Below, piece by piece: positions 8,884 through 15,313 of a stretch of 16,839 bases of DNA. Below the pieces are notes generated by a model that searched no databases, was not told the DNA's origin, and saw nothing but the letters and a program-made list of their open reading frames with translations. Source of the stretch: an uncultured Rhodospirillales bacterium (GTDB lineage: Bacteria; Pseudomonadota; Alphaproteobacteria; Rhodospirillales; Casp-alpha2); contig CALJEW010000219.1 in the NCBI GenBank assembly GCA_938074585.1, positions 1 to 16,839 of the forward strand. Direction: 5' to 3'. Positions within the stretch are counted from its first letter, which is position 1. The number at the start of each line of letters is the position of its first letter. A program made the translations under genes and the position numbers.

Positions 8884-8937
8884 TTTTTGGTCCTGAATGG
8901 CTCTAATAATAAGATTTAAAAATTGCTCTAAAAGAAA

Positions 8938-8971
8938 CCGGCCATCCCGTAGAATTATTCGGGATGGCCGG
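8938..8971 (-). terminator. Hairpin between phnS and phnT (terminator or mRNA-stabilising stem)
   Basis: A perfect 12-bp inverted repeat, CCGGCCATCCCG at 8938-8949 and its complement at 8960-8971, encloses a 10-base loop. Read on the minus strand, it lies 36 bases after the phnS stop and is followed by a broken T-run (TTTCTTTTA). This fits an inefficient rho-independent terminator, or a 3' stem protecting upstream mRNA, so that the binding protein is made in excess of the ATPase and permease. That arrangement is common in binding-protein ABC operons. Confidence 0.72.
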
Positions 8972-9007
8972 AATTCGATTTTGTGACCGACTTAGGTCAT
9001 CAACCTA

Positions 9008-10048
9008 TTACTTTTTAGGCTCTGATTTTGCGTCGTAGCGATTTTTCCACTCTGCAAGAATACGGCCACGATTAGATGCTGCCCATTCGAAGTCATTGTC
9101 GATCATCGCTTCTGTGATGCCCACTGGGAAGTTCTTCACTGGCTTAGCAACGCCAGGGAAGGCAACAACAGCATAACCTTTGTTGTACATTACGTTTGCG
9201 TCTTTGGTTACGGTGAAATCAACCAGCTTCTGAGCCGCAGCCAGGTTTTTGGTGCCTTTCATGATTGCTGTAGCTTCCATGTCCCAGCCAACGCCTTCGG
9301 ATGGGACAACGATAGTTAATGGAGCACCTTTGTTTTTAGACTTCGCACCACGGAAGGCAAAAGAAATGCCAATGGGTGTTTCGCCTGATGCGGCTTGTTT
9401 ACAAGGCTTAGAACCAGAATGGGTGTACCATGCAATATTCTTGTGCAAGCCATCCATAAACTTCCATCCGCCTTCTTCACCAAACAATTGAAGCCAGCTT
9501 GATACGTCCAAGAAGCCTGTGCCTGAAGATGCTGGGTTTGGCATAACAACGCTGCCTTTGTAAACGGGCTTGGCTAGATCAGCCCAAGATGTTGGAACGG
9601 GTAAGTTCTTTTTACCAGCCTCAACCGTGTTGTAACAAACAGATGCAATCCATGCGTCCATACCTGTCCAATGGGGTGGGTTGGCAGAATCAACAAATTT
9701 TTTGTCCAAAGAACCAACGCCTTTTGGTGCATACCCTTGGGTCATGCCTTCTTCTTTAAGAAGCATCAAGCTTGTTGCTGCTAGTCCCCAAACCACGTCA
9801 GCAACGGGGTTCTTTTTTTCAGCTAATAATTTAGCGGTTACAACACCAGTGGAATCACGAACCCACTTAATTTTGATATCGGGGTTTGTTTTGTTGAAAG
9901 CCTTTGCATATTTTTTTAAATCTTCAGCTTCAACAGCTGTATATACGGTCAATTCTGTTGCGGCTTGCACTGCGGATACAACAGTCATTCCTGCAAGTAC
10001 GGCAACACTTGCACTAACTGTTAATTTTGAAAGTAGATCTTTTCTCAT
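9008..10048 (-). CDS. phnS: Periplasmic 2-aminoethylphosphonate-binding protein (PhnS type)
   Basis: Starting at 10048 gives 346 residues with a Sec signal peptide: MRKDLLSK, a hydrophobic core VSASVAVLAG, and probable cleavage after VQA near residue 29. No lipobox cysteine is present, so it should be a soluble periplasmic protein. The mature part opens TELTVYTAVE and has the family 1 / Fbp-like iron- and phosphonate-binding fold, with VWGLAATSLMLLKEEGM, NPASSGTGFLDVSSWLQ (ligand-loop region) and EAGKKNLPVPTSWADL. GGAG 8 bases upstream fixes the start; an in-frame ATG 11 codons earlier lacks a good ribosome site. It is the first gene of the importer operon and is preceded by two 10-bp-phased operator groups. 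AEP binding is inferred from neighbours and resemblance to PhnS2-type proteins; a ferric-iron ligand is the alternative. Confidence 0.87.
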   Translation of the reverse strand: MRKDLLSKLTVSASVAVLAGMTVVSAVQAATELTVYTAVEAEDLKKYAKAFNKTNPDIKIKWVRDSTGVVTAKLLAEKKNPVADVVWGLAATSLMLLKEEGMTQGYAPKGVGSLDKKFVDSANPPHWTGMDAWIASVCYNTVEAGKKNLPVPTSWADLAKPVYKGSVVMPNPASSGTGFLDVSSWLQLFGEEGGWKFMDGLHKNIAWYTHSGSKPCKQAASGETPIGISFAFRGAKSKNKGAPLTIVVPSEGVGWDMEATAIMKGTKNLAAAQKLVDFTVTKDANVMYNKGYAVVAFPGVAKPVKNFPVGITEAMIDNDFEWAASNRGRILAEWKNRYDAKSEPKK

Positions 10049-10161
10049 GTTTTTTTCTCCAAAAATCTTCCTGTGAGGCACATTTACCTCTATTGAGAGC
10101 CCTAGTTTAGCGCTTCTTAATGATTAAGGCCAAATGAACTTTTTGTTTAAGAAAATTAAAA

Positions 10162-10176
10162 CCACAGATTTCCACA
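10162..10176. promoter_or_regulatory. Pair of CCACA half-sites, phnS-proximal
   Basis: CCACA at 10162-10166 and CCACA at 10172-10176 are separated by five bases (GATTT), the same 10-base step as in the other operator groups. This pair lacks the TTAAT core. It lies about 30 bases upstream of the candidate phnS -35. Being only two half-sites, it could be chance, but its spacing and orientation match the other groups. Confidence 0.4.
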
Positions 10177-10247
10177 TGGTTTCAGTAAGCTTAAGCAAGT
10201 CCAACCACCACGTATCCGCCACTTTTGACGAACTTAAAGATAGACTT

Positions 10248-10282
10248 TCACAATCACCAACATTAATCCACACAAAACCACA
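10248..10282. promoter_or_regulatory. 10-bp-phased operator-like array upstream of phnS
   Basis: Four half-sites start at exact 10-base steps: TCACA (10248), CAACA (10258), CCACA (10268) and CCACA (10278). The spacer TTAAT at 10263-10267 gives the same CAACA-TTAAT-CC core seen next to the DeoR gene, and TTAATCCACA is shared with the phnW and pbfA sites. It lies about 200 bases upstream of the phnS start. It probably binds the DeoR-family regulator encoded at 12005-12775, an inference from the repeated motif. Confidence 0.62.
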
Positions 10283-10394
10283 TCTGGGAAAAACTAAAAT
10301 TAGGCTATGCTCAAATTAGAGATGGCTTGTAAGTGTATTTAATTTCTATTGGCTTCTTAGGAAAAAACTTGAAGTGCTTTAAATCATTTAATAA

Positions 10395-11810
10395 TCACTC
10401 AGATGTTTCTACAATAATAGCCTCTTCAATAATATTCAGCGCCTGATCCATCTGATCTTTAGTAACGATCAATGGTGGGGTTAGGGTTAGAATATTTCCC
10501 ATCGTTGTCTTGAAGCTTAAACCATTATTTAAGCACCGATACATAACCCTGTCCGCAATATCTGAGGCGGGGGTTTTGTCTTTTCGGTTGCTGACTAAAT
10601 CAATACCGATGCAAAGCCCTAACCCCGCCACATTCCCAATAATCGGGTGACGTTCTTTCATTTCATTGAGCCGTTCTAGGGCATGAAGGCCAACAACGCG
10701 TGCATTTTCAACCAAACCTTCTTCTTCAATAATCTCGATCGTTGTTAGCGCCGCGCGTGTTGTGATCGGGTTTTTCTCGTGGGTGTAATGGCCCAAAGCT
10801 TGGGTCGATAAAATATTTAATTCCGGGCGAACAATCATCGCCGCAATTGGCAACATGCCGCCACCCAAAGCCTTTCCAATCACGGTAATATCGGGCATAA
10901 CATCAAATTGCTCTGAGACGAACATGCTACCGGTTTTACCCAAACCGTTTGGTATTTCATCAAAAATTAAAAGCGTTCCCATGTCATTACATACTTCGCG
11001 AATAGCTTTCCAAAAACCGGGGGGTGGGATATAGGGAACTGCGCGAACTGGTTCCGCAATAACAGCTGCAACTTCTTTTTCTTTTTCCATAACATAACGC
11101 AACATGTTGGCGCAGGTCATTTTGCACACATCTAAATCAGGCGCGCCGTTATTATCATCATACCCATAGGGGCATCGATAGCATGCGAAGGGGGCGACGT
11201 GTTCACTACCTGATAACATTGGACCCATGTTGTTTCGGAATAACGATTCACCACCAACTGCCAAACCGCCAAAACCAGCCCCATGAAAGCTATCCCAAAA
11301 GGAAATCGTTTTGTGCCGTCCGGTCGCGGCTCGGGCTAGTTTCATCGCCATATCTATGGCATCGGACCCGCCCGTGGCAAATAAGACTTTGTTGTTATCC
11401 CCTGGGGCCAATTCAGAAATCTTTTTGGCTAACTCTACTGCGGGCGCATCCGTAAAGCGCCTAGGAGCGAAAGGTAATTCGTCAATTTGATCTTTTATCG
11501 CTTGGGCTAACTTTGGGTGGGCATAACCAATGTGGTGAGCGTTGTTGCCATGAAAATCCATAAACCGCCGACCAGCGGTATCTTCAACCCATATCCCTTC
11601 AACCTTTTTTGCTACCGCCAAACACGGTGTCGATAACGATTGGTGGATAAAATATTGGTTGTCTTGTTCAATCAGCTTGCGGCCTTCAATGTCATTTTTC
11701 GATCCCGCTTCCCACAATAATCGATTTTTACTTAAATTGCTGTCGCCTTCGCCTTGATGAAAAAGTTTGGAAATCGCATTGGTTTGGCTAGAGGTATAGT
11801 CGGTGGTCAT
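10395..11810 (-). CDS. pbfA: Class III PLP enzyme, probable (R)-1-hydroxy-2-aminoethylphosphonate ammonia-lyase PbfA
   Basis: A 471-residue class III aminotransferase-fold protein. PLP-binding features are TGGSDAIDMAMKLAR (about 146-160), SFWDSFHG (about 170-177), the cofactor aspartate Asp284 in LLIFDEIPNGLGKTG, and the Schiff-base Lys313 in VIGKALGGGM. In place of the usual FDEVQTG the sequence reads FDEIPNG, and a cysteine-rich insert (CYRCPYGY…CKMTC, about 210-233) is present. Gene context (AEP importer, PhnW, PhnA) matches the PbfA family, which removes ammonia from (R)-1-hydroxy-2-aminoethylphosphonate to give phosphonoacetaldehyde and so feeds a natural hydroxy-AEP into the PhnW route. 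A transaminase acting on AEP or a related amine is the alternative. Its expression unit is separate from phnS, with a phased operator array upstream shared with the divergent regulator gene. Confidence 0.77.
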   Translation of the reverse strand: MTTDYTSSQTNAISKLFHQGEGDSNLSKNRLLWEAGSKNDIEGRKLIEQDNQYFIHQSLSTPCLAVAKKVEGIWVEDTAGRRFMDFHGNNAHHIGYAHPKLAQAIKDQIDELPFAPRRFTDAPAVELAKKISELAPGDNNKVLFATGGSDAIDMAMKLARAATGRHKTISFWDSFHGAGFGGLAVGGESLFRNNMGPMLSGSEHVAPFACYRCPYGYDDNNGAPDLDVCKMTCANMLRYVMEKEKEVAAVIAEPVRAVPYIPPPGFWKAIREVCNDMGTLLIFDEIPNGLGKTGSMFVSEQFDVMPDITVIGKALGGGMLPIAAMIVRPELNILSTQALGHYTHEKNPITTRAALTTIEIIEEEGLVENARVVGLHALERLNEMKERHPIIGNVAGLGLCIGIDLVSNRKDKTPASDIADRVMYRCLNNGLSFKTTMGNILTLTPPLIVTKDQMDQALNIIEEAIIVETSE

Positions 11811-11852
11811 TTAGAAAACCTGTTGTTATGTAAAATTGAACGTTATATCTTT

Positions 11853-11880
11853 ATCATAAAAAAGTAACATTAATCCACAA
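11853..11880 (-). promoter_or_regulatory. Candidate pbfA promoter overlapping the operator array
   Basis: On the minus strand, TTGTGG (11875-11880) and TATGAT (11853-11858) are separated by 16 bases and would start a message about 36 bases before the pbfA ATG. The -35 hexamer is itself the complement of an operator half-site, so regulator binding there should block RNA polymerase. This is read by eye only. Confidence 0.4.
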
Positions 11881-11929
11881 AAAACAACACTTTTCAACAA
11901 AAAACCACATAAAGCAACATTAATCCGCT
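11865..11929. promoter_or_regulatory. 65-bp array of seven 10-bp-phased half-sites between pbfA and the DeoR gene
   Basis: Half-sites start at exactly 10-base steps: TAACA (11865), CCACA (11875), CAACA (11885), CAACA (11895), CCACA (11905), CAACA (11915) and a degenerate CCGCT (11925). Spacers are TTAAT, AAAAA, CTTTT, AAAAA, TAAAG and TTAAT, so the array begins and ends with an ACA-TTAAT-CC unit. All sites would fall on one face of the helix, and the A-tracts may add curvature. It lies 55 bases from pbfA and 75 bases from the regulator gene, which fits control of pbfA plus autoregulation. Tandem direct-repeat operators are known for some DeoR-family proteins such as IolR. Confidence 0.77.
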
Positions 11930-12004
11930 GGTTTAAAAGTGCATTTACTTGACCAATTGTAACGGTAAAGGCAAAGTCGCCCGATAAAACCTGAAGGATT
12001 TTCA

Positions 12005-12775
12005 ATGCTTGCCGAACAACGACGTAACCAGATTTTGAATATACTTGATGAAAAGGGTGCTGTGACGGTTAACCAGTTGCATCGCCAACTTAAAGTCAGC
12101 CAAGAAACAATCCGCCGTGATATCATTAAGCTTGCATCGGATAATCGATTGCTGAAAACCCATGGGGGTGCACTGCTGATTGACGTGGTGGAACCTGAGT
12201 TCGAAGCCCGGTTGGAAGTCAATAGTGAAGGTAAAAAAGCCATTGGTATAGCTGCTTCTAAATTAGTTGGTGATGGGGCGTCGTTGATTATTGATTCAGG
12301 TACAACAACGCTTTGTTTGGCTGAAGCCTTAATCCCGCGCGTATCGCTGACTGTGTTTACCAACGACTTACATGTTGCTGGAAAGCTAGCCGGACGTAAT
12401 AATAACAGGGTTCATTTGTTGGGTGGAGAAATGATTGGCAACGAAGGAGCAACGGCAGGGCTTGATACCAACACCATGTTGCAAAACTATTTCACAGATT
12501 TCAGCTTTATTGGTGCCAGCGCCTTAGATGCGTCGACATTGCTAACCGATTATTCACGTGAAATTGCTGAGCTTCGGGGGCAAATGTTATTACAAGCCAA
12601 AGTCTCTGTTTTGCTAGCTGATTCTACAAAGTTCGCCAAACGCGCGCCGGTTAGGGTTAATCACATGGATCAACTGAGCTATGTAGTGTGTGATGAAAAA
12701 CCATCTATGGCAATTGCTGAAAGCATTTCCAATTTAGATGCAGAACTGATTATTGCAAAGCAAGTGAGTAAGTAA
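12005..12775 (+). CDS. DeoR-family transcriptional regulator
   Basis: A 256-residue regulator of normal DeoR length. Residues 1-57 form the winged helix-turn-helix (RRNQILNILDEKGAVTV, recognition helix SQETIRRDI, then LLKTHGGA). The rest is the DeoRC sensor domain, related to ribose-5-phosphate isomerase, with IIDSGTTTLCLAEAL (about 95-109), TNDLHVAGKL, LLGGEM, FIGASALD and LLADSTKFAKRAPV. AAGGA 6 bases before the ATG supports the start. It is divergent from pbfA across the 65-bp phased array and ends 18 bases from the convergent cotransporter gene. DeoR sensors usually bind phosphorylated sugars. A phosphonate intermediate such as phosphonoacetaldehyde or AEP could occupy the same phosphate pocket; this is inference. 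Most described AEP clusters have LysR- or GntR-type regulators. Confidence 0.88.
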   Translation: MLAEQRRNQILNILDEKGAVTVNQLHRQLKVSQETIRRDIIKLASDNRLLKTHGGALLIDVVEPEFEARLEVNSEGKKAIGIAASKLVGDGASLIIDSGTTTLCLAEALIPRVSLTVFTNDLHVAGKLAGRNNNRVHLLGGEMIGNEGATAGLDTNTMLQNYFTDFSFIGASALDASTLLTDYSREIAELRGQMLLQAKVSVLLADSTKFAKRAPVRVNHMDQLSYVVCDEKPSMAIAESISNLDAELIIAKQVSK

Positions 12776-12810
12776 TTAGCTTAGGCTTTTGCCTTATTTG
12801 AACTCACTTG
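12761..12810. terminator. Possible bidirectional terminator at the convergent DeoR / cotransporter ends
   Basis: A 9-bp inverted repeat, CAAGTGAGT at 12761-12769 and ACTCACTTG at 12802-12810, spans the last codons of both convergent genes and the 18-base gap. A small inner stem AGGC/GCCT with a TTTT loop lies at 12783-12794. No long T-run follows on either strand, so termination is plausible but weak. Confidence 0.35.
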
Positions 12811-14446
12811 TCGTCGGCAACGCTTCCAATTCACCGGCCCGTTCTAAGACGGGATATGCCACAGCAACAACGTGCGAATGAATGCGTTTTAAATCACGTA
12901 AAATATCCATATGCAACGCACTAGTCTCTATGCTTTCGGGCCGACCTTCACGAAGTCTGGCCATGTGCCGATCCGCACTCATCCGTTCTAAAGCAATGAC
13001 TTGCCGCTTTTGAGCCAATAAACGTCGTGCTAATTTAACGTCACCAGACATGAAAATACTAAGTGCTAGTTTCAAGTTTTCTGTCACTTGTTCGTGCAGC
13101 TGGGTTAAATCGTTAAGGCCGGCTTCTGAGAACTGAATACGCTTTTTGTCTTTTTTCTGAGCCATTTCCATCAAGTTTTCAACAATATCGCCAATGTGTT
13201 CTAAGTTGGTCGCAAAGGTTAAAATTTCACTGGCGCGTGAGCTTTCAGCTTCATCCAGTTCTTCTCGCATGACCTTCGAGACATATAGTTTTACTTCTTC
13301 ATATAAGCGGTCAACGTTGTTATCCATTTGGGCAACCACTTTGGCGCGGCTGGCGTTTTCCGTTTCTAAAATAGCTAAACTTTCGCGTAACATATTTTCA
13401 ACAATTTCGCCGATATGAAGAGTTTCCAGTGTTGCTGATGACAGAGCTAAATTGGGGAGTTCAAAAGCGTTTTTATCTAAATGTTTAGGCCTAACTTTGT
13501 CGTCGGATTGTGGAACGTCGGGTAATATTTGTTTAGTCAGTCCAGCGACAATGTTAGTGAAGAAAATAAAGATGCAAGCGATCGCTATATTAAAAAAAGT
13601 GTGGAAGTTGACAACTATATGGGCTGGGTTGTTGGATATTTCAGCAATCCACGGATTGATCAGGCTAATGAAAGGTAGGATCAACAGAGCACCAAAGAGT
13701 TTAAACGCAGCGTTTCCTAAAGGAACTCGTCGCCCTTCTGGGCCTTCAGCCATTGTCGCGATAATGGGAGGAATGGTGCCGCCGATGTTGGCCCCCACCA
13801 CCAGCGCAAATGTCGCTTCAATTGGCACAGCCCCGCTACTGGCCAGCGACATAATCAATAAAACAACAGCCAAGCTGGAATGGGCTAACCACGTTAGTAA
13901 GGCCGCAATCAAAATTGCGATCAGTGCATCACCTGAAATCGAAATCAGTACATCATGAAGAATCTGAGATTCCCGTAAAGGCTCGGCCGTGCTTACAATC
14001 AGCTTTAGGGCCAACAACATGACCCCCAAGCCCATGGCTGTGCGGCCCAATTGGCGGGGGCGGGTATTCCTTGCTATAGAATGAGTAACAAACCCAAAGG
14101 CTAGCAGCAAAGGTGATGCCCATGAAATATTGAAAGACAAAATCTGGGCAACCATGGTGGTGCCAATGTCAGCCCCTAGCATCACAGCCAAAGCAGGTGC
14201 CGTTGTAATTAATCCTCGCCCGGCAAACGATGAAATCATCATGGCTGTTGCGGTACTGCTTTGCAAAATTGCAGTTACCCCAACGCCAACGCATAAAGCA
14301 CGTAATCGATTGGCGACGCTTTTACTGATTGCTTGGCGCAATCCAGCCCCATATGCACGGGTGACACCGGTTCTCACCATTCGCATTCCCCACAGAAGTA
14401 AGGCAACGGAACCGATAAGATTAATCAGGACTTGAGTGGCGCTAAT
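12794..14446 (-). CDS. Na/Pi cotransporter family protein with C-terminal PhoU-like domain
   Basis: The first ATG (14386) would give 530 residues but would cut into the first membrane helix. The same frame continues upstream with QVLINLIGSVALLLWGMRMVRTG, the family's normal first segment, back to an ATT at 14446 preceded by GAGGT five bases away, giving 550 residues. The membrane half carries two QSS/GANIGGT-type repeats: LQSSTATAMMISSFAG with MLGADIGTT, and ALVVGANIGGT later. From about residue 340, the cytoplasmic part is a PhoU-like helical domain (ENMLRESLAILE, HIGDIVENLMEMA, and HMDILRDLKRIHSHV). The likely role is sodium-driven phosphate transport across the inner membrane. A three-repeat Pho box lies upstream, suggesting PhoB control. 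It has its own promoter region, separate from purF-SDR. Confidence 0.87.
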   Translation of the reverse strand: MSATQVLINLIGSVALLLWGMRMVRTGVTRAYGAGLRQAISKSVANRLRALCVGVGVTAILQSSTATAMMISSFAGRGLITTAPALAVMLGADIGTTMVAQILSFNISWASPLLLAFGFVTHSIARNTRPRQLGRTAMGLGVMLLALKLIVSTAEPLRESQILHDVLISISGDALIAILIAALLTWLAHSSLAVVLLIMSLASSGAVPIEATFALVVGANIGGTIPPIIATMAEGPEGRRVPLGNAAFKLFGALLILPFISLINPWIAEISNNPAHIVVNFHTFFNIAIACIFIFFTNIVAGLTKQILPDVPQSDDKVRPKHLDKNAFELPNLALSSATLETLHIGEIVENMLRESLAILETENASRAKVVAQMDNNVDRLYEEVKLYVSKVMREELDEAESSRASEILTFATNLEHIGDIVENLMEMAQKKDKKRIQFSEAGLNDLTQLHEQVTENLKLALSIFMSGDVKLARRLLAQKRQVIALERMSADRHMARLREGRPESIETSALHMDILRDLKRIHSHVVAVAYPVLERAGELEALPTTSEFK

Positions 14447-14456
14447 GGTGTACCTC
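14444..14456 (-). promoter_or_regulatory. Ribosome binding site and ATT start of the Na/Pi cotransporter
   Basis: Minus-strand GAGGT (14452-14456) is followed after five bases by ATT (14444-14446). No ATG, GTG or TTG exists in this frame between the upstream stop (TAA near 14482) and 14386, while conserved protein sequence starts right after this ATT. ATT is known as a rare start codon in bacteria (for example infC). A G-to-T sequence error or a mutated ATG is the alternative, and a CTG at 14428 is a poorer candidate. Confidence 0.65.
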
Positions 14457-14525
14457 GTGAAATCATAATAGGTGTAGGATAGTTAAGCGAGATCTTGAGA
14501 ATACCCTTATCTAAGTCATAAAACC

Positions 14526-14558
14526 TTATGTTACAATAAAGTTACGTTTTTATGACAT
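14526..14558 (-). promoter_or_regulatory. Pho box (three tandem 11-bp repeats) upstream of the Na/Pi cotransporter
   Basis: On the minus strand, three contiguous 11-mers, ATGTCATAAAA, ACGTAACTTTA and TTGTAACATAA, match the PhoB pattern (TGTCA/TGTAA every 11 bases with an A/T-rich remainder). TAGATA (14508-14513) twelve bases downstream is a candidate -10, as PhoB promoters often lack a normal -35. The box ends 79 bases before the ATT start. A further GTCAT lies at 14515-14519 on the opposite strand. Phosphate-starvation control of the cotransporter follows by inference. Confidence 0.75.
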
Positions 14559-14584
14559 GGACGTAATAGCGTTTAAATGACAAC

Positions 14585-15313
14585 TTACTTAGAAATGTCA
14601 CCGTGTTCATCCATCATGATGCCGTTGTGGGTGGATGTGGATTCGGACAATAAAACAAAGGGTTCGGTTACGTCTTTGGGTGATTTCAATGTTTCTGGAT
14701 CCTCGCCTGGCATAGCAGCTCCGCGCATTGTTGTTCGGGTTTTTCCAGGGTTTAAAAGATTCGCCCGAATTTCTGTGCCTGCCACTTCTTCTGCATAAAT
14801 ACGGGTCATCATCTCGAGCCCGGCTTTCGATACGGCGTAAGCGCTCCAATAGGCTTTAGCGACATGACCAACGGTCGATGTGACGAACACGCACCGCCCT
14901 GCATCTGATAATCGAAGTAACTTATCGCAACTTCTGAGTAAGTGCCAATTAGCCGTTAAATTGGTATCCATCACCTTTAACCAATCGCGGGATTTGATGT
15001 GCCCCATGGGGCTGAGCGTGCCCAAAATGGCGGCGTTTCCGATTAAGATATCTAGCTTTCCAAAACGCTCATAAATCGAGCCTCCTAATTTATCGATGTC
15101 GGCATGCTTGGTCATATCTAAAGGCACTAACGTTGCTGACTTGCCGGTTAGCTCCAAGATTTCATCGTCAACTTCCTCCAATCCGGCGCTTGATTTGGCA
15201 ACCAAAATCAACGTCGCGCCTTCTTCTGCAAAGCGCAACGCAACTGCACGGCCAATGCCGCGCGATGCGCCTGTGATTAACGCAATTCGACCTTCTAATC
15301 GTTTGCTGCTCAT
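14585..15313 (-). CDS. Short-chain dehydrogenase/reductase (SDR), NAD(P)-dependent
   Basis: A 242-residue classical SDR. The Rossmann nucleotide loop GASRGIG is at 15-21, the structural NAAIL at 93-97, Asn118, Ser146 in FVTSTVG, and the catalytic Tyr159-Lys163 in SAYAVSKAG; NPGKTRT follows the active site. The start at 15313 is chosen because the homology begins there and its ATGA overlaps the purF stop by 4 bases. An in-frame ATG at 15415 would lie 35 codons inside purF. The gene is therefore translated by coupling to purF. An SDR directly after purF occurs in other alphaproteobacteria, as I recall, but its substrate is unknown. It ends 138 bases before the cotransporter, with the Pho box between. 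Confidence 0.9.
   Translation of the reverse strand: MSSKRLEGRIALITGASRGIGRAVALRFAEEGATLILVAKSSAGLEEVDDEILELTGKSATLVPLDMTKHADIDKLGGSIYERFGKLDILIGNAAILGTLSPMGHIKSRDWLKVMDTNLTANWHLLRSCDKLLRLSDAGRCVFVTSTVGHVAKAYWSAYAVSKAGLEMMTRIYAEEVAGTEIRANLLNPGKTRTTMRGAAMPGEDPETLKSPKDVTEPFVLLSESTSTHNGIMMDEHGDISK

Larger units (their letters stand above)
10049..10394. other. phnS regulatory region
   Basis: This gap of 346 bases separates the PbfA-like gene from the importer operon, both on the minus strand. It holds two operator-like groups (10162-10176 and 10248-10282). A possible minus-strand promoter is TTGGCC (10128-10133) and CTAAAC (10105-10110) with 17 bases between, giving a leader of some 50 bases before phnS. 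The half-sites therefore sit roughly 30-155 bases upstream of that -35. I see no strong terminator after the PbfA-like gene: only a 4-bp stem before a T-run near 10365-10380. I see no coding sequence here. Confidence 0.45.

Noticed and set aside
10365..10385. A possible terminator after the PbfA-like gene.
   Set aside because: Only a 4-bp stem precedes the T-run, too weak to support.
11865..11929. The regular repeat could be a CRISPR-like or minisatellite repeat.
   Set aside because: The repeat unit is only five conserved bases with variable spacers, and it recurs at other promoters of the same pathway, as expected for operators.
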